DNA of 64,000 nt. Origin: JAVJSD01 sp040219575 (lineage in GTDB: Bacteria > Planctomycetota > Planctomycetia > Pirellulales > Pirellulaceae). Below the pieces are notes generated by a model. The model saw only the letters and a program-made list of their open reading frames with translations. It made no database searches and was not told where the DNA came from. A program made the translations under genes and the position numbers. Shown here in pieces: positions 30,098 to 38,548 of the stretch. The stretch covers positions 62,001 through 126,000 of the forward strand of contig JAVJSD010000071.1 of the NCBI GenBank assembly GCA_040219575.1, written 5' to 3'. How positions within the stretch are numbered: the first letter of the stretch is position 1; each line of letters opens with the position of its first letter.

Positions 30098-31318
30098 ATG
30101 CAAACCAGACTGCCGCGGGTCGCGTTCGTCGTGGCGTTTGTCTCCCTGACTTCCCTCCTGTTGCTGGCGTCGCACTACTTCCACGCGTCGTGGCCCGTGG
30201 CGGGCGTCGAGCGAGAGGCGGGGGCGGCGGAGACGCCCACGGCGCCGGCTTCGCAACCGGCCGGCGGCAAGAATTGGCCGTTGTTCCGCGGCGATCCGCT
30301 GGCCACCGGTGTGGCGCACGGCTCGTTGCCGGAGAAGCTCGAACTGCTGTGGGAGTTCGAGGTCGATAACGGCGCGTTCGAAGGCACGGCGGCGATCGTC
30401 GACGGCGTGGTCTACATCGGCGATCTCGATGGACGTGTGTACGCCCTCGGTCTGAAGGACGGCAAGCAGAAATGGGCTTACACCACCGACAGCGGCTTCA
30501 TCGCCGCACCGTCGGTCCGCGACGGACAGTTGTACATCGGCGACTACGACGGCCGCGTCCATTGCCTCGACATCGCCAAGGGCGAGTTGCAGTGGATGTT
30601 CGCCACCGAGGCCGAGATCGACTCCGCGGTGAACTTCTACAAGGGCAATGTGCTGGTCGCCTCGCAGGATGGCTCCCTGTACTGCCTCGAGTCGAAGCCG
30701 GACGGCAAGGAGGGCAAGCTTGTCTGGAAGTACGCCACGCAGGACCAGATTCGCTGCACGCCGACAGTCGTCGAGGATCGCTGTTTCGTCGCCGGCTGCG
30801 ACTCCAAGCTGCACATCATCGACCTCACGGACGGATCGGCCGTGGCCAGCGTCGAGATCGACGGTCCCACCGGCGTGACGCCGGCCGTGATGGGCGATTA
30901 CGTCTACTTCGGCACGATGGGCGGTTCGTTCTATGCGGTGCACTGGAAGGAAGCCGAGAAGGCCTGGACGTACGAAGACGAGCGGCATCCCGAAATCCGC
31001 AGTTCGCCGGCCGTCACCCCCACGCACCTCGTGTTCGGCAGCCGAGGCAAGTCGGTCTACGCCCTCGACCCCAAGGATGGCGCCGAGAAGTGGCGCATCG
31101 CCACTCGTAACCGCGTCGATTCCTCGCCGGTCATCGTTGGAGATCGGGTGTACGTCGGCGCCGGCGACGGACGACTCTACGGCCTGCGTGTGAAAGACGG
31201 TTCCACGTTCTGGGAATACGAAGTTCGCGGCGGCTTCACCGGTTCGCCCGCCGTCGCCGACGGCCGGATGGTGATCGCCAGCGATCGCGGCGTCGTGTAC
31301 TGCTTCGGGCAGAAATAG
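30098..31318 (+). CDS. PQQ-like beta-propeller protein (BamB-like fold)
   Basis: 406-residue exported or membrane-anchored protein. A single hydrophobic N-terminal segment (VAFVVAFVSLTSLLLLAS) leads to an Ala/Pro linker and a seven- to eight-bladed propeller. Blades carry the tryptophan-docking type repeats, for example VYIGDLDGRVYALGLKDGKQKW, LYIGDYDGRVHCLD, VFGSRGKSVYALDPKDGAEKW and VYVGAGDGRLYGLRVKDGS (each only partly quoted). No PQQ-site residues are evident, so it is more likely a scaffold than an enzyme. CAGGAG lies 7 nt before the ATG. Only 34 bp separate it from the radical SAM gene, suggesting cotranscription. Confidence 0.88.
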   Translation: MQTRLPRVAFVVAFVSLTSLLLLASHYFHASWPVAGVEREAGAAETPTAPASQPAGGKNWPLFRGDPLATGVAHGSLPEKLELLWEFEVDNGAFEGTAAIVDGVVYIGDLDGRVYALGLKDGKQKWAYTTDSGFIAAPSVRDGQLYIGDYDGRVHCLDIAKGELQWMFATEAEIDSAVNFYKGNVLVASQDGSLYCLESKPDGKEGKLVWKYATQDQIRCTPTVVEDRCFVAGCDSKLHIIDLTDGSAVASVEIDGPTGVTPAVMGDYVYFGTMGGSFYAVHWKEAEKAWTYEDERHPEIRSSPAVTPTHLVFGSRGKSVYALDPKDGAEKWRIATRNRVDSSPVIVGDRVYVGAGDGRLYGLRVKDGSTFWEYEVRGGFTGSPAVADGRMVIASDRGVVYCFGQK

Positions 31319-31352
31319 CACCAAGAGGGTTTACGTCAGCACCCAAGGATTC

Positions 31353-32660
31353 ATGGCCACCGACACGACCAAAACCGAAGTCGGCAGTTACTTCATCTCG
31401 AACTACCCGCCGTTCTCACAATGGACGCGCGAGCAACTGCCCGAGGTGCAAGCCGCGATGGCCGCGCCTCCGCGTGACGTGCCGCTGGGGCTGTATCTGC
31501 ACATCCCCTTCTGCCGCAAACGGTGCAAGTTCTGCTACTTCAAAGTCTTCACCGACGTGAAGGCCGGCGAAATCGAACGCTATGTCTCCGCCCTGTCGCG
31601 CGAGATCGAACTCGTCAGCCGGCAGCCCGTGATGGGAGACCGCCCCTTCCGATTCGTCTATTTCGGCGGAGGCACCCCGTCGTTTCTTGCCGAGAAGCAA
31701 CTCCGTTCGCTGGTCGACCGGCTCCGCGAGAACATCGACTGGTCGCTGGCCGAGGAAGTCACCTTCGAGTGCGAGCCGGGCACGCTCTCCGAACCGAAGG
31801 TCCACGCGCTGCGCGAACTGGGCGTCACGCGGCTCAGCCTCGGCGTCGAGAATTTCAGCGACAAGGTGCTCGAGGAGAACGGCCGGGCCCACCTCTCGCC
31901 GGAGATCTACCGCGCCTGGGAGTGGATTCAGGCCGCCGACTACCCCAATGTCAACATCGACCTCATCTCGGGCATGGTCGGCGAGACCTGGGACAATTGG
32001 AAAGACAACATTCGCCGCACGATCGACCTCGCCCCCGACAGCGTCACCATCTACCAGATGGAATTGCCGTTCAACACGGTCTACTCCAAGGACATACTGG
32101 GCAACCAGATCGAGACGCCCGTCGCCGACTGGCCCACCAAGCGAGCCTGGGTGAATTACGCCTACGATGAAATGCTCGCCGCCGGATACCACGTCTCAAG
32201 CGCCTACACGCTCATCAAGGACCCCGACAAGATCAACTTCAGCTACCGCGACAACCTGTGGGCCGGCAGCGACCTGCTGGCCACCGGCATCGCCAGCTTC
32301 GGCCACGTTTCGGGCGTCCATTACCAGAACCTGCCCGAGTGGGAGCAGTACCTCGGCGCGCTGTTGGACGAGAACCGACTGCCGCTGGGCCGCGCGATGC
32401 GGCCGACGCAGCATCAACTGATGATCCGCGAGATGATCCTGTTGCTCAAACGCGGCTACCTCGACGCCGGCTACTTCCGCGACAAATTCGACGCCGAGAT
32501 CCTCGACGAGTGGAGCGACGTCTGGCGTCAGCACGCCGAGAACGAAATGCTGTCGGTCGACGGCGACCGCGTCACCCTCACCCGCAAGGGACTGCTGCAC
32601 GCCGACGCGCTGTTGCCGCCATTCTTCGAACCGGAGCACCAAGGGGTCCGCTATACATGA
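31353..32660 (+). CDS. Coproporphyrinogen III oxidase-like radical SAM protein (HemN/HemW family)
   Basis: 435-residue radical SAM enzyme. The cluster motif CRKRCKFC (C54, C58, C61) lies in GLYLHIPFCRKRCKFCYFKV, followed by RFVYFGGGTPSFL, the SAM-binding GGTP segment, and LGVENFSDKVLEENGR. A HemN_C-like region forms the C-terminal part. The canonical HemW has C-x-Y-C-D-F at the cluster; here the sequence is CKFCYF, and the long N-terminal lead differs, so it is probably neither HemN nor HemW. It overlaps the next gene by 4 bp (ATGA), implying a shared role with the lipoyl carrier. Confidence 0.88.
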   Translation: MATDTTKTEVGSYFISNYPPFSQWTREQLPEVQAAMAAPPRDVPLGLYLHIPFCRKRCKFCYFKVFTDVKAGEIERYVSALSREIELVSRQPVMGDRPFRFVYFGGGTPSFLAEKQLRSLVDRLRENIDWSLAEEVTFECEPGTLSEPKVHALRELGVTRLSLGVENFSDKVLEENGRAHLSPEIYRAWEWIQAADYPNVNIDLISGMVGETWDNWKDNIRRTIDLAPDSVTIYQMELPFNTVYSKDILGNQIETPVADWPTKRAWVNYAYDEMLAAGYHVSSAYTLIKDPDKINFSYRDNLWAGSDLLATGIASFGHVSGVHYQNLPEWEQYLGALLDENRLPLGRAMRPTQHQLMIREMILLLKRGYLDAGYFRDKFDAEILDEWSDVWRQHAENEMLSVDGDRVTLTRKGLLHADALLPPFFEPEHQGVRYT

Positions 32661-33115
32661 GCGACTCGTTGGTGTTCATGATGGGGGAGTTCCGAGCCGA
32701 ATTTCCCACCGACCGCCGCTACGCGAAGAATCACATGTGGGCCCTCGATCAGGGGGAAACCCTGCGTTTCGGCTTTGCCGCCTATGCGGTTCGCCTGTTG
32801 CAGGACGTGTATTTCCTTGATTGGCACGTGGAGCCCGAGACACAATTGAAGGAGCGTCAGGAGATCGGCTTTATCGAGAGCAAGAAGGCCGAGAGCGACC
32901 TGTACGCCCCCCTGCCCGGACGCCTGACCCGCTTCAACGAAGAGCTGATGGCCGACCCCTCGACAATCAATGTCGACAAGTACGGCGCCGGCTGGCTGTT
33001 CGAACTCGAAGCGACCAACGCCGACGCCCTGCTGACGCCCGAGCAGTATCTCGAGCACCTGGAAGGCGTGTGGGAAGTGACGCAGCGGACGATCAAGGGT
33101 CAACTGAACGAGTGA
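32657..33115 (+). CDS. GcvH-like lipoyl carrier protein
   Basis: 152-residue protein homologous to glycine cleavage H protein. Recognisable segments: YAKNHMWAL, LRFGFAAYAVRLLQDVYFLDW, the lipoylation loop GFIESKKAESDLYAPLPG with the acceptor lysine at Lys77 (usual ESVKA), then FNEELMADPSTINVDKYGAGWL. There are no gcvT or gcvP genes in the window. Translationally coupled to the radical SAM gene and followed by a ferredoxin-like gene, so it likely carries a lipoyl group in another pathway. It is longer than GcvH at both ends (about 130 residues is usual). Confidence 0.9.
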   Translation: MSDSLVFMMGEFRAEFPTDRRYAKNHMWALDQGETLRFGFAAYAVRLLQDVYFLDWHVEPETQLKERQEIGFIESKKAESDLYAPLPGRLTRFNEELMADPSTINVDKYGAGWLFELEATNADALLTPEQYLEHLEGVWEVTQRTIKGQLNE

Positions 33116-33470
33116 GCCCGGCGGCGAGGCAAAGTGTAAAAGGTAAAAGGTAAAAGTGATGTGTTGGTGAGGGGCGGCGACTCGGGTGAATTTATTGATG
33201 ATTGTCGAGTGATGGTTGTTGACTGTTGAAGGTTTGACATCAGGAGACCGCGTTTCCGACCGCTTCAATACTCGGCAATCATCATTCCAGACTTCGCGTT
33301 GCGGTGTGTCTGAGCGCGAAGCCGCCGAACCATTAGCGTCCGATCAGCGTTCATCAGCGGTTCGTCCTGATCTTTGTTTGATTCCGGCGACGCCGGGCTG
33401 AGTTCATCCGTGGCGAATCGAATCAGGCGGCTCGGTGGCTGTCCGAACTTGCGACTGTAAGAATTAACTC
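33116..33470. other. 355-bp AT-richer gap with repeats
   Basis: Holds a short GGTAAAAGGTAAAAGTG array (33139-33157), a T/G-rich stretch (33191-33236) and a repeat-like phrase ATCAGCGTTCATCAGCGG at 33343-33360. No gene was seen. It may contain the promoter of the ferredoxin-like gene. Confidence 0.5.
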
Positions 33471-34628
33471 ATGGCAAAACGCATCTCCGTCATCGTCTCG
33501 CAGGGCCAAAGCGCCAATCCGTCCAAACGGGCTCTCGAGGAAGACCTCGTCACCGCCCTGATCATGGAGCCGGGGATCGACGTCGCCGTCGTGCCGCATC
33601 TGTACGATCTCAAGCCCGACGGCACCGGCGTGCTCGCGCTGCAAGGCGTGGGCGGCGACATGATCGTGCTCTCCTGGCTGTACGAACGCGCCACCCGCTG
33701 GACGCTCGATCGCGTCGGCGTGCGCGGGCAGGAAGGCGTCACGCTGCTCAAACCGGAAGACGACGACGAGGACGACGACGTCCTCGACGAGGAGGCGGAG
33801 GACAAGCACCGCGTTATCGATCAGCGCGACCTCCCCAAGCGGAAGATTTACTGCATCGATCTCCGCGTCGCCGATCAGGTGCAGCCGTATCTCGACGAGA
33901 TCAAACGCATCGCCTCGGAGGCGCAAACGCAGGTCGTCGGCCTCACGGGTTGGTTGGGCGGTTCGCCGGGCGGCGACGCCATGCAGCGGTTTCTCAAACC
34001 GACCAACGACACCGCCCTCGGCGCGACTCCCGACAGCGCGCCGGCAGCCAACGGGAATGGGAACGGGAAAGGAAACGGAAGCGTGGACGGAAACGGACAC
34101 GCGAGTCCCGCCGACTCGTCGCCGTCCACCGAGGAGGCGCCTCGTGAGCCGCTCCGCGTCGAGGAGACCGGCGGGCGACGCTGGTATCCGGTCATCGACT
34201 ACAGCCGCTGCACCAACTGCATGGAATGCATCGACTTCTGCCTGTTCGGCGTCTACGGCGTCGACGGCGTGGAGACGATCCTTGTCGAACAGCCCGACAA
34301 CTGCCGCAAGGGCTGTCCGGCGTGCAGCCGCGTCTGTCCCGAGAACGCCATTATCTTCCCGCAACACAAGACGCCCGCCATCGCCGGATCGGCCGACGCC
34401 GCCAGCGGCCTGAAGATCGACCTCTCGAAGTTGTTCGGGGCGCCGGAGTCCAACGAATCGGCCGCCGAAGTCGCCGCCCGGGAGCGCGACGAGCAACTGC
34501 TCGCCGCCGGACGCGACGCCGTCGGCATGACCGTCGGCATCCCGCAGCCAAAGGAGCACCGTGCGGGGGACGAAGAGAAAGACGAGCTCGACGACTTGAT
34601 CGACGAACTCGACGAGTTGGATCTTTGA
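33471..34628 (+). CDS. Two-cluster ferredoxin-like protein with a unique N-terminal domain
   Basis: 385-residue cytoplasmic protein. Residues 1-95 form an unrecognised alpha/beta domain starting KRISVIVSQGQSANPSKRALEEDL. An acidic stretch follows (96-111, mostly Asp/Glu), then a second alpha/beta part (113-175) and an Asn/Gly-rich linker (193-210). The ferredoxin module has C247xxC250xxC253xxxC257 and C278xxxC282xxC285xxxC289, able to hold two 4Fe-4S clusters. The C-terminus is highly acidic. It may donate electrons to the radical SAM protein upstream. Partner and family are uncertain. Confidence 0.83.
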   Translation: MAKRISVIVSQGQSANPSKRALEEDLVTALIMEPGIDVAVVPHLYDLKPDGTGVLALQGVGGDMIVLSWLYERATRWTLDRVGVRGQEGVTLLKPEDDDEDDDVLDEEAEDKHRVIDQRDLPKRKIYCIDLRVADQVQPYLDEIKRIASEAQTQVVGLTGWLGGSPGGDAMQRFLKPTNDTALGATPDSAPAANGNGNGKGNGSVDGNGHASPADSSPSTEEAPREPLRVEETGGRRWYPVIDYSRCTNCMECIDFCLFGVYGVDGVETILVEQPDNCRKGCPACSRVCPENAIIFPQHKTPAIAGSADAASGLKIDLSKLFGAPESNESAAEVAARERDEQLLAAGRDAVGMTVGIPQPKEHRAGDEEKDELDDLIDELDELDL

Positions 34629-34651
34629 GCGCCGGTGCGTCAGGCGCCTGA

Positions 34652-34756
34652 CCCAAGCCGACGGCTTCGCCGTCGCTGGGACTCCCTTGGTGACGCGCGC
34701 AGCATTACACCGACCTGCGCAAGGGGCAAGGCGACGACAAGTCGTCGGCTTGGGTT
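34652..34756. repeat. Inverted pair of CAAGCCGACGGCTTCGCCGT palindromes
   Basis: The left unit (34652-34676) and the inverted right unit GCGACGACAAGTCGTCGGCT (34731-34750, then TGGGTT) are the palindrome family of the composite elements, here without heptamer arrays. They lie between converging genes. Confidence 0.75.
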
Positions 34757-34781
34757 GGGGACGGAGTCACCGCCGCGGGGG

Positions 34782-35039
34782 CTACGGGTACGACTGCCAC
34801 ACGCGCTCTTGCTGCAATTGATTGGCCCGGGGCTCCGCCAGCGGTTGCTGATACTCGCGCGGACGGCCGCCGACGACTTCCGGTCCCTCGTTCACGTTGG
34901 GGTAGGGATCGTGCAACGTGGCGTTGTAGCGCTGCGTCTGGATGTTGCCCGGATTGAACCACTGCGGCCACATCGTTCGACAGCCGGTCGTCGTCGCCAG
35001 CATACAGACCGCGACGAGCAACATGAATCGACCAGTCAT
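34782..35039 (-). CDS. Small planctomycete lipoprotein-like protein
   Basis: 85-residue exported protein. Signal MTGRFMLLVAVCMLATTTGC ends at a cysteine that could be lipidated, although the lipobox TTGC is imperfect. The mature part, RTMWPQWFNPGNIQTQRYNA and onward, is Asn/Gln/Pro-rich. A motif of this kind, starting CRTMWPQW, occurs in short planctomycete proteins of unknown role. The ATG at 35039 is chosen; an in-frame GTG at 35057 is possible. Confidence 0.75.
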   Translation of the reverse strand: MTGRFMLLVAVCMLATTTGCRTMWPQWFNPGNIQTQRYNATLHDPYPNVNEGPEVVGGRPREYQQPLAEPRANQLQQERVWQSYP

Positions 35040-35333
35040 GACAAGTGGTTCCTGCACGCTTGCGATAGCGGAAAAGAAAAGCGGCGAATTATACGCAGCG
35101 ATTCGCGCGGCGGACTAGGCGGATTCGTGACAAATCCCGCAGCTAGCAACGCCACGCCAGCATTCTCGATCGGCCATCTTCCGCGCGGCGCTTGAGAGAC
35201 TCCCGGCCCTGCAACGGTCGTGGTTTCCGGTCGAGACGATTGCGGAGACTTTGCCGAACGATTGCGCCGACGAGGCAGTCTGGGGGCGTCGGGCGGAGCA
35301 TGGACGACTGCTGTGTCAAACACAGGAATTCGG

Positions 35334-35406
35334 GTAGCAGAAGTCGTGAGACTTCTGGAAGGTCAATCTCGGCGACGATTTCCCGAACTCTCATACGTTC
35401 GGCTAC
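35334..35406. repeat. REPIN-like pair, GTAGCAGAAGTCGTGAGAC variant
   Basis: The left unit begins GTAGCAGAAGTCGTGAGACT at 35334. The right inverse unit ends CTAC at 35406 (35403-35406). About 60 bp of this copy closely match the copy at 50354-50420, including the spacer. Part of a 509-bp gap (35040-35548) without a gene. Confidence 0.75.
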
Positions 35407-35473
35407 GCGAACATGCAAGCCCTGACGCAGCACGACTCACCGACTGGAAACGCCGACGTTTGCAAGTCGACTC

Positions 35474-35536
35474 GTTGCGGAACTCGTGAGCGTTGCTCTT
35501 ACTGAAGGCCGTCGGAAGTCTCACGACTTCCGCTAC
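35474..35536. repeat. REPIN-like pair, degraded left arm
   Basis: The left arm is GTTGCGGAACTCGTGAG (GTTG instead of GTAG). The right arm is a standard inverse unit, GTCTCACGACTTCCGCTAC, ending at 35536, 12 bp from the stop of manA. Confidence 0.7.
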
Positions 35537-35548
35537 ACAGTTTCCGAG

Positions 35549-36514
35549 TTACGGCAGATGCATCTCCAAGACGACCGCATCGCCCTCGGGCGTGATGGTG
35601 GTCTGGCGGCAGGCGGGCAGCAGCAGCGACTCGCCTCGGCGCAGCGGGGCGTCGCACGGGTCTCCCTCGACCGCGACGCTTCCCTCGATCACGGCCAGCA
35701 GGTGAAACCGGTCGTCGCCGCCCAAGTTGGCGGCCGCGGCGAGGTGATAACGGTCGAGCACGAACTTGTCGCAGGCGACCAGCCGCTCGACGCCCGACGC
35801 GCCGGTGGGCTCGGGCGTCTGCGGATCGACGGGGCCTCGCTCGTAGTCGATCACTTCCAGCGACTCGACGATATGCAGCGGCCGCGGCTGTCCGTCCGGG
35901 CCGACGCGATTCCAGTCGTGCAGGCGAAAGGTGGTGTCGCTGGCCTGTTGGATTTCGGCGATCACCAGACCTTCACCGAGGGCATGCACCGTGCCGGCGG
36001 GAATGAACACGCAGTCTCCCACTCGAGCTTCGAACTTGTGCAGGCAGAGTTCGACCGTGCCGCGCATCACTTCGCGCTCCAGGGCGTGGCGGTCGAAACC
36101 GCGCTTTAGCCCGGCGTAGATCATCGAACCCGGTTCGGCGTGCAGCACCACCCAGGCTTCGGTCTTGCCCAGGTCGGGCGGATCGAGCCGGGCGGCCTGC
36201 TCGTCGTTGGGATGCACCTGCACCGACAGGTTTCGCTGGGCGTCGAGGAACTTCAGCAACAGGGGAAATCGGTTTTGTGGGTGATGCCGGCCCAACAGTT
36301 CCTCGCCGTGCGAGGCGACCAGTTCCCCGAGTGCGGCGCCTTCGAGCGGCCCGGCGGCGACGATGCTCTGGTCGTCGCCGTGATCGACCACCTCCCAGCT
36401 TTCGGCGTAGTCGTCGCCGGCCGGCAGCGGCTTGCCGAGAAGGGACGCCAACCGCCGTCCTCCCCACAGGTAGCGGCGATAAATCGGGCGAAATCGCAAG
36501 GGATAAAGCGTCAT
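35549..36514 (-). CDS. manA: Mannose-6-phosphate isomerase, class I
   Basis: Interconverts mannose 6-phosphate and fructose 6-phosphate. 321 residues, with the short ManA/YvyI-like layout. Zinc-site segments: SVQVHPNDEQA, GKTEAWVVL, and FIPAGTVHALGEG; the catalytic-loop arginine region QASDTTFRLHDWNR is present. N-terminal LRFRPIYRRYLWGGRRL is typical. The start at 36514 is chosen because upstream frame sequence is repeat DNA. Flanked on both sides by REPIN-like repeats. Likely supplies GDP-mannose for surface glycans. Confidence 0.95.
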   Translation of the reverse strand: MTLYPLRFRPIYRRYLWGGRRLASLLGKPLPAGDDYAESWEVVDHGDDQSIVAAGPLEGAALGELVASHGEELLGRHHPQNRFPLLLKFLDAQRNLSVQVHPNDEQAARLDPPDLGKTEAWVVLHAEPGSMIYAGLKRGFDRHALEREVMRGTVELCLHKFEARVGDCVFIPAGTVHALGEGLVIAEIQQASDTTFRLHDWNRVGPDGQPRPLHIVESLEVIDYERGPVDPQTPEPTGASGVERLVACDKFVLDRYHLAAAANLGGDDRFHLLAVIEGSVAVEGDPCDAPLRRGESLLLPACRQTTITPEGDAVVLEMHLP

Positions 36515-36520
36515 AGCGTT

Positions 36521-36594
36521 GTAGCGGAAGTCGTGAGACTTCCGATTCGTCCTGCAATGATCGGAAGTCTCACGGGTCTCACGGCTTCCGCTAC
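36521..36594. repeat. REPIN-like pair, GTAGCGGAAGTCGTGAGAC family
   Basis: The left unit GTAGCGGAAGTCGTGAGACT begins at 36521, only 6 bp from the manA start codon on the other strand. The inverse unit ends CTAC at 36594. It lies in the divergent gap between manA and tatC. Confidence 0.85.
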
Positions 36595-36610
36595 CACGTT
36601 GCGCGTCATT

Positions 36611-36740
36611 GTAGCTGAAGTCGTGAGACTTCAGCCGCCTCCACGTCGCGCAATCTCCACCAATCCGCGTTGCAGCCACGCACTCGTCGCAAGGGCTGCC
36701 GCTGTTGCCGACCCTTCGGAAGTCTCACGACTTCCGCTAC
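36611..36740. repeat. REPIN-like pair with longer spacer
   Basis: The left unit GTAGCTGAAGTCGTGAGACT starts at 36611. The inverse unit GTCTCACGACTTCCGCTAC ends at 36740, giving a 130-bp unit. With the preceding pair it fills most of the 437-bp manA-tatC gap, where both promoters must lie. Confidence 0.8.
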
Positions 36741-36951
36741 GGGTGGGTCCGCGTCGTTGTGGCCCTCCAGACGGGATGGTATCATGACTTCGGTGTCGGA
36801 GGGCCCCCCTTTCGACCTCTTACCTGGTACGGCAGCTTCCACCCGTACGCCTCATGGTCCGCCGCGCGGCGGATCTCCGTACCAGCCTGCCCGGAGCGTG
36901 CTTGCTCGGCACTTCTGCGGCGGCCCCACCCCCGTAATGAGGCATTTCGCG

Positions 36952-38391
36952 ATGGCCAAGCTTCCCAACGACGACCTGTTCGAGAGCACCAAGATGTCTT
37001 TCGGCGAGCACCTGGAGGAACTCCGGGTGTCGCTCTTCCGGGCGCTGATCGGCGTGGTGGCAGGATTCTTGCTCGGCCTGTTCGTGGCCGGCTACGTGGT
37101 CGAGTTCATCCAGTCGCCGCTGAAGAACGCGCTGACGCGATACTACACCGAAAAGGCCAAGACCAAACTCGAGGAAGAATACAAGGGGCGTGCACCGATC
37201 GAGATGTGGAACCTGATCGCCCATGCGAACGTGGTCCCGGAGAATTTGACGGTCGATCCCGAGCGGATCGCCAACGCCCTGCACGAAGCCGATCCGGACA
37301 TGGAGATCAACTTCGTGCCCTATCGGTTTACCAAGGAAGATGTTCTTGACGGTCGCTGGGTGCTGCTCTGCACCGCCATCGCCGCGGGGGCGAAGCAGGA
37401 AGGCACGGTCGCCGCCGCGATTTGGGAGCACCTGACGTCGGAGCAGCGGGCGCTGTTCGAGAAGATCGCCGAGGACTCGAAGATCTCGGCTGACCAGCAG
37501 GACCAGGTGATCGCTGCGCTCAATGCGCTGATCAACAAACCACAACTGCACCAGACGGAGGCCTTCAAGACGTTTTCGGCCGCGACGACCGCCTCGGGCT
37601 GGTGGAGTTTCCTGGGTTCGTCCAGTGCCAGCAGCAACGAACAGGTATTGAATGCGACGCTCAAGGAGATTCGTCAGTCGCTTTCCAAGCCCAATGCAAC
37701 GCAGTCGCGACGGCTGAACAAGCTGATCGCGGCTGAGTCGTTTCCCAGTGACTTCCGCCATCCGCAACTGCAAACCGTCGATCTGCGCGTCTGGAAGCCG
37801 GCCGAGGTCACCGTGCAGGCGCTCGGGGCCCACGAAGTGTTCATGATCTGGCTCAAGGCGGGCGCCGTGACCGGTTGCATGATCGCCAGCCCCTGGATTT
37901 TCTGGCAGGTCTGGCAGTTCGTGGCGGCGGGCCTCTATCCACACGAAAAACGCTACGTGGTGATCTACCTGCCGTTCAGCCTGATTCTGTTCCTGGCCGG
38001 CGCCTCGCTGGCGTTCTTCTTCGTGTTCGAACCGGTGTTGGACTTCCTGTTCAGCTTCAACCGCAGCATGAACATCGACCCCGATCCGCGCATCAGCGAG
38101 TGGTTGGGATTCGTGCTGTTCATGCCGATCGGCTTCGGCGTCGCGTTTCAGTTGCCGCTGGTGATGCTGTTCATCAACCGCATCGGCATCTTTTCGATCG
38201 AGCAATATCTCAGAAAGTGGCGGATCGCGATTCTGGTGATCTTCGTGGTCTCGATGTTGCTCACGCCGGCCGACCCGGTGAGCATGATGCTGATGGCCGT
38301 GCCCTTGATCGTGCTGTACTTCCTGGGCATCGGCCTCTGCAAGTGGATGCCCCAGGGCCGCAACCCCTTCGCCGAAGCCTACGAACCGTAA
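36952..38391 (+). CDS. tatC: Sec-independent protein translocase TatC with large insertion
   Basis: Core receptor of the Tat export system. 479 residues against about 250 for usual TatC. Conserved parts: FGEHLEELR (17-25), first membrane segment (about 30-50), ASPWIFWQVWQFVAAGLYPHEK (312-333), VSMLLTPADPVSM (433-445). Residues about 62-292, in the first periplasmic loop, are a large helical insertion absent from E. coli TatC. The ATG at 36952 has GAGG 9 nt upstream; the ATG at 36937 is an alternative. Tat substrates in the window include the DUF1501 and TIM-barrel proteins. Confidence 0.95.
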   Translation: MAKLPNDDLFESTKMSFGEHLEELRVSLFRALIGVVAGFLLGLFVAGYVVEFIQSPLKNALTRYYTEKAKTKLEEEYKGRAPIEMWNLIAHANVVPENLTVDPERIANALHEADPDMEINFVPYRFTKEDVLDGRWVLLCTAIAAGAKQEGTVAAAIWEHLTSEQRALFEKIAEDSKISADQQDQVIAALNALINKPQLHQTEAFKTFSAATTASGWWSFLGSSSASSNEQVLNATLKEIRQSLSKPNATQSRRLNKLIAAESFPSDFRHPQLQTVDLRVWKPAEVTVQALGAHEVFMIWLKAGAVTGCMIASPWIFWQVWQFVAAGLYPHEKRYVVIYLPFSLILFLAGASLAFFFVFEPVLDFLFSFNRSMNIDPDPRISEWLGFVLFMPIGFGVAFQLPLVMLFINRIGIFSIEQYLRKWRIAILVIFVVSMLLTPADPVSMMLMAVPLIVLYFLGIGLCKWMPQGRNPFAEAYEP

Positions 38392-38399
38392 GCGACCAC

Positions 38400-38529
38400 G
38401 TAGGGCAGGCTTCCAGCCTGCGAGGATTCGCCGTGGCGCAGGCTTGCGGTCTGCCTACGGTCGTAGTCCACTGTTTGCGATTTGAATACCGGTCGATAGG
38501 AAGATTGGCAGGCTGGAAGCCTACCCTAC
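38400..38529. repeat. Inverted pair of GTAGGGCAGGCTTCCAGCCT elements
   Basis: The left unit GTAGGGCAGGCTTCCAGCCT starts at 38400, 8 bp after the tatC stop. The right unit is the inverse and ends CCCTAC at 38529, just before the ribosome binding site of the next gene. Both are GTAG-headed. Confidence 0.8.
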
Positions 38530-38548
38530 GTTGGACGAGGTCCACAAC

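Noticed and set aside
30098..31318. PQQ-dependent alcohol dehydrogenase
   Set aside because: The protein has only propeller repeats, is too short (406 residues) and shows no PQQ or calcium site or haem domain.
32657..33115. Glycine cleavage system operon
   Set aside because: The carrier is GcvH-like, but gcvT and gcvP are missing and the coupled gene is a radical SAM enzyme.
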